Positions 35,911 through 47,748 of a stretch of DNA of 64,000 nucleotides are shown here, piece after piece. The notes beneath the pieces were generated by a model. That model ran no database searches. It was not told the origin of the DNA and was given only the letters and a program-made list of their open reading frames with translations. This DNA comes from Pleodorina starrii. Lineage: Eukaryota > Chlorophyta > Chlorophyceae > Chlamydomonadales > Volvocaceae. The translations under genes were made by a program, and so were the position numbers. The first letter of the stretch is position 1, and each line of letters begins with the position of its first letter. The stretch is from assembly GCA_030267565.1 (NCBI GenBank), contig BRXU01000026.1:1054001-1118000 (forward strand). Direction: 5' to 3'.

Positions 35911-36760
35911 TCATCGGCGGCCCTGCGCCGGCACGGCCGCAGGCGGCCTTCCCAGGCAGCCCAGCAGGAGCCTCTGAAGGAGTGTCCCGTGGGTCGCGCC
36001 TGTGGCGCCAGCTACACCAGCGGACCCCGACACCCCGCAAGGCTGTGGAGCTTTCACACCAGGGGCCTGCCTCGGCGGCTGCGGTTGTGAATACGTTGTC
36101 GCCCTGACGATATCACGGCTCCACTGCGCTTGGGAGATGTACGGCTCGTTCGAAGCGGAAGCGGTCATGACGTCGAGGGGCACCACGCCGCCATCGAGGT
36201 CCTCCACCGGCGTGCAGTCGTCGCCCTCGCTGTCGCCCTCGCTGCCGGGAGACCACGGTTGGGCTGCACTGCCGGCGGCGCCGGGGTCGGCGTTGGCGGC
36301 ATCACCACCCTCAGCGCCGCCATCGCGTGTGTCGCTGCTGCTGCAGGCGGTGTCGCGGGTGCTGTCACGGCAGTACAGCAGGCGCGTTATGGACATGGAT
36401 CCGAGATCCGATGCGCCGCACAAGGCATCGAGGCTCGGCAGGGTGCCGATGGAGAGGCAGTAGCCGCAGTGGCTGCAGCTGCATTTGTTGGCGGCGGGCG
36501 AGAAGGACGTCTGCAGTGGCCTCACGGCCACGCCGGCGCAAAGCTGCTGCTGCTGTTGTTGCTGCTGCTGACGCGGGGTTTCGGAGCCGGCGGGCGCGTC
36601 CTGAACGGCGTGGCGTGGGCAGCCCGCCCCCCCCGCTAGCGATGCTGCGAGCTCCGCCGATGACGCGGGTGGGCAGCTGCTGGTTGAGCGAGGTTCGGTC
36701 AGGGGAAGTTTGTTGCCAGCAGCAGACGATGTTCTCAGTTCTCGGCGAGCAAGTGCGACA
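35911..36760 (-). CDS. Unrecognised protein, likely 3' terminal exon (Cys-rich patch, poly-Gln)
   Basis: Open minus frame of up to 289 codons ending at 35911. There is no ATG near its 5' end and an in-frame TAG just upstream, so if real it is a spliced last exon; the exact acceptor is unresolved. Features: a poly-Gln run, a cysteine cluster CSCSHCGYC, an acidic Ser/Asp stretch (WSPGSEGDSEGDDCTPVEDL), and a Leu-rich end (TLLQRLLLGCLG). The biased third-position GC and a properly spaced downstream TGTAA favour a real exon. I recognise no family and propose no function. Confidence 0.35.
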
Positions 36761-37152
36761 GAGAAAAAGTAGGCGCACACGTCTGTCTAATTATCGTTCG
36801 TGATCCAAGGTTCTGGCTGCAGCTTAATTATGCTTTTGTCTGCTCCACGGCGCTGCGTGCGCCATCAACCGAACGTGCAATGTAGAATGGCAATAGCTTT
36901 GAAGGAGGTACAAAGTCTTGCGCGCATAAACTTGGTTGCTTTATGCCTCGCCTATAATACGCGCGCTGGCGGCAAGAAAAAACGATACGTACGTACCAGG
37001 ACTTGTGTGAACTGCTAGCTTTCCAGCATGTGGCTTAATAACTGTCTGTCACTACTGATTCTAGAGGCACCGGATAAGCATAAAAATCACAAAGCAGCAG
37101 GGCGCGTGATGAATCACAATCGCTTTAATAGTTGTGCGGGCAAAACGTGTAA

Positions 37153-37779
37153 GAGGGTGTTTACACTTGGATTAAAATCGACGGATTAGCAAAAAAATAA
37201 TCCGTGCTAATCGAGCGCTAATCCGTGTTGTGTTTTCAAGGAGTTTGATTAAGGCACGGATTAGGTACGGCAACCACCGCCATTTATCTTACAATCTTGC
37301 TATCGGCCAAACGACTGGTGCAATGTTTTGTGTTTATGCAATAGAATTATAATATGACAAGCGCGTGTCGCAAGCGGCAAGTTGTGACCGCCAAGTATGT
37401 GGTCCCGGCAGAAAACTCAACCAAATGCCGACCTGGGAATTGCTATGACCTCTTTTAGAGATAATCATTAGGTTCCTCAAGAAGGTTAATGAAGACATGC
37501 ACGGGAAGTACCCTAATCCTGAAATGCCGATTTGGTACTCGGTCGCTACCGAGTATCAAATTTTTTACGCCAATTCCAAACTCTTCATCGTGTGAAAAGA
37601 CGTAAATCAAGCTAAGCACTTATCTGAATTTAATCTAAAGAAAGCTCGTACCTGCGCGTACAACGGTCCTTAATTCTCCCCATTGTAATCTGTCCAATCC
37701 GTGCTAATCCCGCAGATGTTTACATTTGCGACGGATTAAGCCTTAATCCGTCGATTTTAATCCAAGTGTAAACACCTTC
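37153..37779. mobile_element. PIF/Harbinger-type MITE with TAA target-site duplication
   Basis: A 627-bp AT-rich element with terminal inverted repeats of about 37 bp. The left end is GAGGGTGTTTACACTTGG continuing through ATTAAAATCGACGGATTA; the right end is the complement with one mismatch near the tip. TAA flanks both ends (37150-37152 and 37780-37782), the TWA target duplication typical of PIF/Harbinger elements. CGGATTA-type sub-terminal repeats occur several times near both ends and could be transposase binding sites. No transposase is encoded, so movement would need one in trans. Confidence 0.85.
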
Positions 37780-38891
37780 TAAGTAACCAAAAGTGATGGA
37801 ATAAGTGTGTTCCCTGTAATTCATGACGGCAAGTATTCTGTTTCGTTGTTGAACGAAAGGAGATGTGCCTGTCAAAGACCCCAAGAGCATAATCTTCGCT
37901 GTACGGCGAACTTTCGGACACATTTTCTGCACCCTTTTTACATCATTTTTCCCATTGCTTGCAGTCAGTCAGGAATGGGACCGAGCCGCCGCCGGCTTTT
38001 ATTTCTAAAATTCCAACAGTAATTCCCAATCGTCCGATTCTTACTTCAGCTTTAATAATTCTCCCAAATTGGCAGCACTGTCCATCCAATATCTGACGTT
38101 CGGCGTATTGATACAACAGGATACAACGCTGAATATCACATTCATTGTATGTAATGGTTAGGGTATAAATGGACACGAAATGGGGAGGATAGTAAGGCCT
38201 ATTAGAGACGGTTGTACCTCCCAAGTCGAATTTTAATTTAGGTCACCACTCGTTCCGCTCTCTGGCGGCACAGGAGCTGTGGCACAGAAATTGTGAATGC
38301 GCAAACTGTGAGCTTTAGCGCTTTTAATAAGCCATACGTATAGCTGAGATTTCAATCGATGATTCTATTTAACAACAGCATGCATAGCTCCAAATGTCCC
38401 TAACTTCGGCCAGATGCCAATTTGTTCAATATCAGGCCCTATCGACGGCCGCGACGCTCCCAAAATGGCGCTAATTACTTTTCCATATGTATTAGATGAT
38501 GTGGCCGCGATAGAAGCGGCCCAGGAGCGGCGCTGGTTTGCGACTGGGATGCCGCTGTTTCGGCCATGGTGCCTAAATTCGGCCACCTCGTAAAAGTCGG
38601 AAAAATATCGCCCAATCGCATGTATAACGACATACAAGCGTTCATATAGCATTGTTATGAAGTAAAGCCAAGGTCTGGACCTGTCCGGTTGGGGGCGCCG
38701 CCAAGGTTGTTGCTGCCGCTTGACCCGTGGGCCCGAGGCGTCCGTGTGGCGCGCGATCGCTTGACACCAGTTACGCCCCCGACAGTGGCCAGAAGGACTG
38801 GAACAGCAACTTATATAACAAGGCAACTCAACAGGGCCATAACCGCGCGTTGGCGCATGTCACAACTCGCGGTGAAGACAACTGGCCGAAA

Positions 38892-38953
38892 TTTTTGGGC
38901 GGGGCCCCATCGCGAAGCGCCCAGGGGGGCCCCGCCCTGTAGGATTGCCCATG
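38892..38953. repeat. Dispersed GC-rich palindromic repeat, copy A
   Basis: A T-run, then GGGCGGGGCCCC, a short centre GCGAAGCGC, GGGCCCCGCCC, then TGTAGGATTG. It is close to identical to 41607-41668. The two GC blocks pair as a strong hairpin. Confidence 0.85.
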
Positions 38954-38960
38954 TCCGTGC

Positions 38961-39058
38961 GTGGGACGTGGGACGTGGGACGTGGGACGTGGGACGTGGG
39001 ACGTGGGACGTGGGACGTGGGACGTGGGACGTGGGACGTGGGACGTGGGACGTGGGAA
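38961..39058. repeat. GTGGGAC heptanucleotide tandem array
   Basis: Fourteen nearly perfect 7-bp units. It is not the volvocine telomere repeat (TTTTAGGG). It directly follows copy A of the palindromic repeat. Confidence 0.95.
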
Positions 39059-39804
39059 GTAATTGGACAAGTGTAGACTTTCGGCCAACGGAAAGTCTGC
39101 ATAAGTAAAATATTACATTCCTTATTGCACGGTAAATTTATTATTGGAACCCAACATCGCATGAGTACAAACCAGTTTGGCAGTCTCCATGGACCGAGGC
39201 CGAGGTCAAACCAACACCTCTCGGCCTATAATTAATTCCAGAAGATTCATCGTTCCTTAAAGTGGGATTCTGACATGATGGCGTGAAATGAATCTTCGTT
39301 TCGGAAACAAACTGAGTTTGCATTGCAAACTTTCTTCCCGCGACCACACCACAGCAGCTCTACTAGCCGGTCCGATCGTCTTGACGCATATTACTATTAC
39401 AAAGGTTGCAAGGAGCAAACCATGAGGGGCAAACTGCTGGTTGTTGGACGCCAAGCCGCCAATGCACGCATTATGCAGCGGTCTTCTGCGGGCCGCCCAA
39501 CAAGTCCAGACAGCAACCTAGGGGATGGACTTCTACATTCCCTGTCCTAATGTTAAAGGATTCAAGCCTCCTCTACGGCGAATACCTCAGTAGCGAAGCC
39601 TGTGCACTTTCGTCGGCAACTGCACGTCGTCGCAACCCTCGCAAACAGTTCCGCTGTCCTTCTATTGGCAAGTCAGCCTGCGTGATGTGTAAATGATACA
39701 CTCCATGTCTACTGTCAAGTAACTTGAGCCAATGCGCTGGCCGGAAGAGTTGCACAGTGCCGAGACGGCGCGCGATGCTAAACATGGGTCGGATTGCTGA
39801 AGCC

Positions 39805-40063
39805 GCAGGCATTTCAGGTATAAAGCTCTGGCTGCCTATCAGCAGGAATGTCGACACTCTCACAGTTGACGCCCTCGCCGCTCGCTTTGGAAATGCCGTA
39901 TTTCGGTCGATGCGCACATGCGCTCATGCACCCGACGGGATGACGCGCTTCGCGCGGCGCCGGCAGGCCTTGCTAACGACTAGGCTAGCAGGCATTTCCG
40001 GAAAACGCTCTGGCTGTCTATCAGCAGGAATGTCGACACTCTCACACTTCACGCCCTCGCCGC
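39805..40063. repeat. Pair of about 77-bp direct repeats
   Basis: Copies at 39805-39882 and 39988-40063 share CAGCAGGAATGTCGACAC and CACGCCCTCGCCGC-type blocks with scattered mismatches, 183 bp apart. The ORF through them (39724-40068) is probably not a gene. Confidence 0.75.
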
Positions 40064-40095
40064 CCTAGCACTCAACTTAACCCGTACAGATTTAG

Positions 40096-40113
40096 TGGGG
40101 CCCCGCCCTTTTT
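40096..40113. repeat. Inverted half copy of the GC-rich palindromic repeat
   Basis: TGGGGCCCCGCCCTTTTT is the complement of the left half of the copies at 38892 and 41607. A related TGACTGGCCGAATTT motif occurs nearby at about 40294, resembling the sequence just left of copy A. Confidence 0.6.
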
Positions 40114-41606
40114 CCGGCTTCAAGGAAGCCGAAACCAACCCCTTGTCAAGGATCGTTTCGGCCGGGACGGCCCAGTCCGGAAGGTTAACGCAGCTGGCGC
40201 CTATCACAGTTTGATTAATAAGTATAAGCAAGTTTGGTTACAAAGGCCATGGGTGTACGAAAGCGATTCGCGTGCGACAATCGCGAAAAACGCTGACTGG
40301 CCGAATTTAGGCGCACCCAATATTTAGGCAACTTTGGAGCTAGATCGACGACCACACCCCTCCACACCTCTGTCGTGATGGACGAAAAAGTTGCAGGACA
40401 CGAGCTTTACGCAATAACAACACGTCATTTGGCAGCCCATGAATGCTCTTTCAGCCTGGACCTGGACCTGAAGCCCGCCGCCCTAGCCCGCCATCGGGAT
40501 CCACCCTAGAAATGCGACAAGTGGTGACTTGCATAGCGTATACCGCAGCTCTGTGATCACCTGTGCTGCTGACCGCGTTGGGGCGAGCCATGGATGGCGG
40601 CAGACTAGCAGTCTACTCTCGACTTTCGATTGCAAGTCAGAGCTCCATACTAAAGGTCTATCGAAAGGAGCGTAAATATACCACTTTTGGCGTCTCGCTT
40701 TTCTCTCCTTGCAAAAGAGCATTAGCTGTTACACTTTTGCCGAGCTTCAAAGAGCGTATATTGAGGCTATTGCCTTTCACTACGACACACGGTTGGCCAT
40801 ATGACACATATACCATGGTTATATGTTCACTGACAAGGCTACAAAAAGGGCACAATAACAGGGAAAAAACGGGTGCGCCACATCTCACGCTTTCTTAAGC
40901 CGTAGGGTCCTGTCCAGTCCTGTGCAGGGCGGTGCTGCTAAAGCTGCGGCCAGGTAAGCCCGGCTGGCCGATCCACCCTGCATATCACTAGTAGCCAGAA
41001 CCTATCGTTATTGCAAGTACGCGTTCTCGCAATACAGCCTTGAAACCTCACTTCATAGCTATTACAGGCACCTACAAGCTTGAAGGCGTTGGCTGCGCTC
41101 CAAAGCCGCTTTCCGCATACTCACCATAATAGAAGATGCTAAAACATCGGACGAAACAGGGCGAAACAGACGACACCCAGTTGTTCGTCGCCGTTCGCAA
41201 TGCCTCGCGAGAACCATGCAAACGCGACTGATAAGGCTGCTGCGTTGCACCCCCAGGAAATCTTAACACCTATTCAGCGCTAACATGTTCAATCCTCGCA
41301 TGTTGGTCCAGTTGTGGTTATGTCACAGCAACGACACTGTGAAGGCCATGCTCCGAAAGTTGGTTTCTAAGCGGGAGAGGGGGCGGGCGTAGGGCCCTCG
41401 GACGAGGTGCGGCCGCGCTGGTGTGGTTTTTAGAGCCTCAAAATCCCCATTCTTCTTTGCTCTATTGGCTTACTCGGACAGTATCGTGTTCGCGACCGGG
41501 TTGCGTTTCAGGGGCCGCTTTCCGTGGGCCCCAGCGAGCTGGAGTGAGGCCACAGGGAAGTGCGTCGAATGGACTCACGCCTCTGCTTCTCGCGCCCATC
41601 CAACCC

Positions 41607-41668
41607 TTTTTGGGCGGGGCCCCAGCGCGAAGCGCCCAGGAGGGCCCCGCCCTGTAGGATTGCTCATG
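41607..41668. repeat. Dispersed GC-rich palindromic repeat, copy B
   Basis: Same 62-bp unit as 38892-38953, with a few substitutions, ending TGTAGGATTGCTCATG. Two copies 2.7 kb apart in the same orientation suggest ends or solo relics of one transposon family. Confidence 0.85.
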
Positions 41669-42543
41669 TAGCCGTAGCGCCTCTAGCTTTGCTAGAGAAG
41701 CGTCACGTGCTGTGCACCCGCAGTACGGTACCCACACGCCTTACTGCAAAATGTGCGCCGCCCCAGGCCCGACCCAGCCCCCACCGCAAACGCGAAACGG
41801 CCGTTCCGGCTGATCCCGCCCTGTCACGTCCACGTTCACGTCCACGGACAGTCAGCGCGGGCCAGCCTCTGAACCGACCTGCCCCGTCCCCGGCACCGCT
41901 GCTGCCGGAGCCGCTGCCGCTGCCGTACGAATCACCATATCCGCTACTGCCGCCATATCGATGGAGCGGATCACCGCCACCACCGCCATCTCATCATCCC
42001 CGGGCTCCAGGCCCTCACCCTCACCCTCATCCGCATCCGCATCCCCAGATGCAGCAGCAGCAGCAACCACTGCCCCGTCCCCTTCAGCGCCGCCCGACCC
42101 CCAATCCGATGGCCCTGCCGCCGCCGCCGCAGCCGTGCCGCCGTTAAAACTGTCGGCTTCACCGCTGTCGACTTCGCGCCAACAGCCCACAGGCTCCCCT
42201 CGGTCCGCGCCAACGGCAGCCGCCTCGCCCCCGCTGCTCGCTGCTGCGTCGCCACCCCTGGGTTTCCGTTCCTGTTCCTGCTGCGGGCGAGGCGGCGGGA
42301 CGGGAGCGAAACGCGGGGGGCGGCGCGACGCTGAATTCGAGTCAAGAACAGTATCCCCAATCCACGACCCAGACCGGCCGACGGCTTTCCCAGGGCGGCG
42401 TCCATCCGCCTCGCCCATCCGCGTCCCACAAGGAGGTGGGCTCCGTGTCCCAAATCCACACCCGGAGCCGCAAGCCATGCTGAAACTCAGCGGCGCTCCA
42501 AGCAACCTTGCAAGCAGCTCCCCCCCCCCGCCTCCCATCACGT

Positions 42544-45500
42544 TCACAGTCCCCGCGCCTGAAGGACACGACGGTACCTTGCCCCCCCGTGACCCCCATA
42601 TTCCGCGTAACCGTCTGGCCTTGAACTCACCGCCGTGCGGGGACGCTGGCCGCTGGGAGAGCTGTCGTACGCTATGGCGTTGCCGTACACACAGGCCCCC
42701 CGCCGTTCCCCTGCCGGAGCCAGATCGGAGGGAAAGCCAGGGTGCCTGGTCAGGTCAGGTCAGGTCAGGTCAGGTCGGGTTGGGTCAGCTGATCACACAA
42801 AGCCAGCTGCGGGCGCCAGTGCATCGGAGGAAGGCGCCTGGCAGCAACCCCCACACTCGCCCCCACTCCGCGTCCCGCACTCTCCCTTTCCCGATATGGG
42901 GGCTCGTGTACTTCCACCCACGCACCCACCCACCCCAGCCGGCCACCTACCCCGCAGCTCCACCCGACATGGCGCCGTGTAGTAGTCCAGCACCAGAGCG
43001 CCCCAGGGCCGCTCCGCCAAACCGCCGCCATCGCCACCGCCACCGCCATGGTCGTCGCCACCACCACCACCACCTCCATCATCACCGGGAGGTGGCGACC
43101 CATCCGTGCCGACCCGTGGGTCCGAGCAGGGTGCCTTCGACGGGGGTTGCTGCTGGGGCTGGTGCGGGTGCTGCTGGCGAGGAGGCGGCGGTGGCGGTGG
43201 TGGCGGCATGCCCGCTGCCAGGGCCGTGGCGAGGGGGTCCCCCAGCAGCATGCCCTCGGGGGACTCCCGCCGCCAGCGCTCCAGGAAGGGCGCCAGGATG
43301 CCTGAAGACGTGGAGAGGGGTTTTGTAGTGCGACCCAGTCCAACCCGATAGGCAGTAATGCGAATGCGACCGCAGCGGTGGAACGGCGGCGTGGGATTGG
43401 GAATACGACTGACCGTAAACAATCAAACCAAACCAGCACGGGAGCATGTGATTGGGTGATTGATTGATTGGTTACCGGTATTTGAAGCTTGGAAGGAGTC
43501 TAGGAGTGTTGACGTGACACGTGACACAGGGAGGGGAAGGGAGGGGAGTGCTACTTAGGCGACTCAGGGACCACGCAGGGACTGAGTGCAACAGCACCCG
43601 AGCTTGCGAGACACCTCAGCTGTGCCCCTGCCTCTGCCCCGGCAATCGCTAGCGGGGGTACCGTAGGCTTTGGGGGCGGAGGGGCGGAGGGGCGCCGTTG
43701 CTCAGCCTGAGCTCAGGAGTTGGCTGGGGGAGGTGCGGTTCGCAGCGCCTGTCTCAGCGCCGCCATCGGAAGCACTGTTCGATGGAACAAACAGGAGCAG
43801 ACAAACAGGAGCAGACACTCGGGAGCAGAAGGAACGGCCCGGGAGCTCGAGGCAGGCACTGCGGCGGGCGAAGCACGCACCGGCCAGGAAACGGCCCCGC
43901 AGGCTCGCGCCGGCAGCCTCCACCGCCGCCTCCACCGCCTCCGCCTCCGCCTCCCCCGCCCCCGCCCGCGCGACGGGTTGGGCCTCGGAAGCCCCTCGCC
44001 CCACCGGGTCCTCGTCAGCTGCAGTAGTAGCAGTAGCAGTAGCAGCGGTACTGGCCGTAGCAGTAGCAGCAGCTCCCGTCATCCGGTCTACCACCTCCCA
44101 GGGCAGCAAGTGCCGCTGGCAGCATCGCCAGGTGACCAGCGCGATCCGCGGGTCGGCCTTCAACAACTTCCGTACATCCGTACATCTGGCGCCGCTTTTG
44201 CTGCTGCTGCTGCTGCTGCTGCCCCCGGCGCCCACACCAAAGCCCCGGATCACCTCCGCCGCCGCCTCTGGATCCTGGCCCGTGGGAGGGATCCGGGGGG
44301 GGGGGACCGGAAACGAATTGCGGCGAGGTGTGAATCAGTGGGTGGGTGGGTTGGCTTAGGGTTTTGCGACACCGTCGGCTCAGCAACGCGGCTACGTCGT
44401 CTGGGCAACGCGGCCGGGGCCTACGTGGGAGAGGGAGAGGAGATACGGAGGGAGGGAGGGACCAGGTGCGGTGGAAATCTGCGGAACGGCCGAGCCGCAG
44501 TTTTTGACCAGGGGGGTCGGGGCAGGTGACTTGTGGGCAGTGCGGCACCCAGCGCACACATGGTGGCTGGTGGGTTCTGTGCTCCTGTCTCCCTGGACCT
44601 GTAATCTCCTGCCTCTGCCGAAGATGACGAGCTGGCCGACGAGGCGGTTTTGAGAAAACAAGCGAGGCGAGGAGCGGGGAACCGGCTGCCAAGGGCCCTT
44701 ACACTGCTGGTGGGTGGGTGGCTGGTGGGTGCACACACATGGTTCCGATGTGTACGACCGTGTACGACCGTGGACAAGGGCAGCGGCGCGGGGACCCGGA
44801 ACCCCTTGGCTCACCGCGTGGAAGTTGAACTCGGCGTACGGCGTCACGTTGCCGCCGTACTCTCCCTCCCCGCCTCCCAGCACCAGCACGGCCCTCAGCA
44901 GGGAGGGCAGTTGGGGCTCGCGGCGCAGTGCCAGAGCCACATTGCTCAGCGGGCCTTGGGGGGATGGGAAGGGGAATGGGAATGGGAATGGGAGGGGGTT
45001 AAAGCATGACAGTCCAGGGAGGGAGGATTAGAACATGACAGTTGGCGGGTTGGGGATGAGAATACGCGCGCGGGCATTGGCGCGAGGGTTGGGGATGACA
45101 ATGCCTGGGATGAGGCAGGTTGGAACGCGCTGGGACCTGGGGTAGGCACTAGAGAAGATACCGCGGCGTAAGACAGCGCTGGTAGGGGGTAGAAGGTAGG
45201 AGGTAGGGGTAGGACAGGGATGGAGCGGGGCTGCCAACACGCGGCGGCCTCCAGAAAAAGGCAAGGAGGGCCCGATCGTCAGCGGCAGCGCTGGTCAGAG
45301 GTCGGGGCGGGATGAGCGCATGAGCCGTCGATCAGTGGCCCCAACCGTGCGGGAGATCGGGACACATGCCTGCACGGCTGCATTGAGAGGCAGTTGAGGC
45401 TGTTGAGGCAGTTGAGGCAGTTGAGGCAGTTGAGAGGCAAAAGACATCCTCGGGGCGGAAAAGGTGGGATGAGTGCGCCATGGTCCATACTGGCACTGCT

Positions 45501-47748
45501 ACCGTATCCCCCGCCCACCACCCCAAAAAATATCCCCTCGGCGCATCGCCTGCCCATCCGCGCCCACACGTGCCCTCCTCGTCCAGGAGCTCCAGTCCCC
45601 CGCCTACCAGCCAGCCAGCCAGCCAGCCAGCAACTGCGCCCTCGGAGCCAGTCCCTATCCCCCCAACCCCGTTCCCCCCAACCCACCCAAGGCCACCAGC
45701 ACAAGCTGCCCAGGGTACGCACGAGCCGCTGCCGCCAGCGCTGCCGCGGCCGCGGGTGCCGCCGCCTCCGCCGCCGCCAAGCCGCCACAGTCGCCGTCGA
45801 CGACCGGAGCGCTTGCGGCCGCGGTCGCGTCCTCCAAAGCCGCGCCGCCCCCGCCGCCATCCCCCTCCCCGCCCCCGCCCAGTTGCTGTCTCAGGGCTCT
45901 CCGGACCCGGGCCTCCTCGGGCGCCAGGCGGGGCACGTCTCCCAGGCCGTCCCTGGGGGGTCCGGTCGCGGCCGACGTTGGGGATACCGCGTAGTAAGAC
46001 ACAGGGCTGAGGGCCGTGCGTGTGCATTTGCGTGTGCGTGTGCGTTGGGGGGGCGCGCTGGGTCCCGTCCATCCCAGCCCCAGGACGGGGTCAGGGTCAG
46101 GGTCAGAGGTCAGGGTCAAGGGGCAGCCACCCGCGCTCCGGTTCTGCGCTCCAGCACACTCTCTGGCGACAGCCTAACCTAACCCTAGGAGCCCCGCCTG
46201 TCTCGTCAGCATCCACGGCAAACGGCCGCGGCAACGCAAACCCGCATACGCCCCAACCGCCTGACAGCCACGTGCAAGGTCAAGGTCGTGCACACGGGTA
46301 ATACCGGGGTGCTCAACCGGTATGAGACGCCGCCCGCATGCCGCGGATCGTACGGGTGCGTGGTTTACCGTACATGGAGGGCACCCCCCCTACAAGGCTC
46401 TGGTCTTGCCTCTTGCGGCGACTGAGCGCCCGGCGCCTCACCTCCCAACCCCGGGCACTCCGTAGCAGCCCCCGAGCTGAGCTGCTGCCTCCTGAGGCCT
46501 GAGCCCCTCTTCTTCCACCAGCCAGCCAGGAAGCCATCAGCCAGGGGCTGGCGGGGTTCTCGCCGACCGCCCGAGGCCCCCCCCTCCACCCTTGCTCTTC
46601 GTGTCAGCGCGTGCCAAGGACCGGGGTCCGCCGCTCCGGAACCCACCTGCCGTAGTAGTACGTCAGCGGCTGGCACGGCGCCACAAGCGGCGCATCCGCA
46701 CCAGCGTACACTGGCACGCCGCCGACCAGGAAAGTCGCCGGCGGGAGGTCGTGGCGCGCGTCAGTGAGCGTCTCGATCGATCGACACCGGGACCGGGGCG
46801 GTCCGGGCCCCGGCTGGGGTTGGGGCTGGGGCTGGGGCTGGGCAGTAGCGGCCTTCGGGGGCTCGGTCCGTGGAGGCGACGGCGGCTGCGGCTGCGGCTG
46901 CGGTTGGTCCCCAGAGGAGACGTGGATGTCGGCGGCGGCGACGGCAGCGGGTCCGGCGGTGGGGGCCGAGTCGGCAGCGGCGGTGGCCAGCAGCACTCTG
47001 GCCACACTCACCAGTCCCTGCGCCACGCCCTTTCCAGTGCGGCAGCTCGATCCAGAAAGGCACACCGCGGGGAGCAGCAGCATAAGGATGGCAGGCGGGA
47101 TGGGGAAGGGGGAAAGCGGGGTTGCGCAAATGGAGGAGGGGGTCCAACGGGCCAACGCACGTCCCTGGGACGGGGCAGCAGGGCAGTGTGTCGTGGTGCT
47201 CTTGTGGGGGCTGACGGGGGCGAAGAACGGAATGCGCACACGAAACGTGTAACGTTAAAACCCTGTGTTAACCCAGTGCCCTCTCTTCTTAAGCACAATT
47301 ATCGCGCAGGTACAGTTCATAATGCCAATCCATGAACCCAATGCGCGGCGTAGGCCGCGTAGCCTAGGCCCCTACCCGACGTACGGCTGCCCCGTATGGC
47401 TCTTTAAATGGCTCTCACCACGTTGCCCCGAACCACGGAGATGCCCGTCAGCTCCACGCTGGGTTGACCCAGGGCTAACGCAATCGCCAAAGCGTCGTCC
47501 ACACCGGCATCTGTGTCGATCCATAGCCTTGTCTTGGGTGCGTCATGTTGGGTGCCGATGCCGTGAGACGCGTCTGCATTATTTGCGTCCGCGTGCCTTG
47601 CCCTGGCCATTGAGTCCACGGCTGGCATAGCGCGTGGGTCTGGACGTAGGCAAAAGGTCCTGGCGACGGGGCGACAGTCCTTCCAGGAAGCATGCTTGAC
47701 CCGAAGCCGTCGAAGCAGACTGCCTGACCGTAACCACTGGGAATGCAT
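42544..47748 (-). CDS. Inosine-uridine nucleoside hydrolase, probable organellar presequence
   Basis: Hydrolyses nucleosides to base and ribose in salvage. Exons in phase: 47748-47419, 47029-46647, 46006-45687, 44954-44815, 44274-43881, 43301-42947, 42745-42631. The N-terminus MHSQWLRSGSLLRRLRV is basic and amphipathic like a mitochondrial presequence. Catalytic/calcium motif IDTDAGVDDALAIALALG lies at residues about 77-94, then GISVVRGNV, GVPVYAGADAPL, RDGLGDVPRL, YPGQLVLVALGPLSNVALAL (across a junction), AVLVLGGGEGEYGGNVTPYAEFNFHA with DPEAA, and GDPLATAL. Poly-Gln/Pro, Ala- and Gly-rich insertions expand it to about 680-700 aa, against about 310-340 for typical members. The usual HDP is GDP here, so the catalytic-site His is absent. 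The 3' end is unresolved: reading on from 42631 stops at 42544, but a different frame (AGTVNVM...ELLARLL, open to 41852) looks more like the family C-terminus. Confidence 0.82.
42745..42780 (-). other. 3' splice region built from tandem CTGAC units
   Basis: On the coding strand, five tandem GACCT/CTGAC repeats lead straight into the acceptor CAG before nucleoside-hydrolase exon 7. CTGAC matches the plant/algal branch-point consensus CTRAY, so the intron end may hold several interchangeable branch points. Confidence 0.5.

Larger units (their letters stand above)
37783..41740. other. Gene-poor repeat-bearing region
   Basis: I see no credible gene in this 4 kb. It has lower GC than the flanking genes and short unrelated ORFs on both strands. 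Its recognisable content is two copies of a 62-bp GC-rich palindromic repeat, an inverted half copy, a 7-bp tandem array and a 76-bp direct repeat, listed separately. The mosaic suggests degraded DNA transposons. Confidence 0.5.

Noticed and set aside
38961..39058. Interstitial telomere
   Set aside because: The unit GTGGGAC is not the volvocine telomeric TTTTAGGG.
41961..43328. 455-codon plus-strand ORF
   Set aside because: Antisense shadow of the nucleoside-hydrolase exons, Pro/Ser/His-rich, whereas the minus strand gives spliced homologous protein.
46440..46545. Extra exon between nucleoside-hydrolase exons 2 and 3
   Set aside because: An in-phase candidate exists, but the family motif GLGDV is supplied by the next exon and direct joining keeps phase, so it is not needed.
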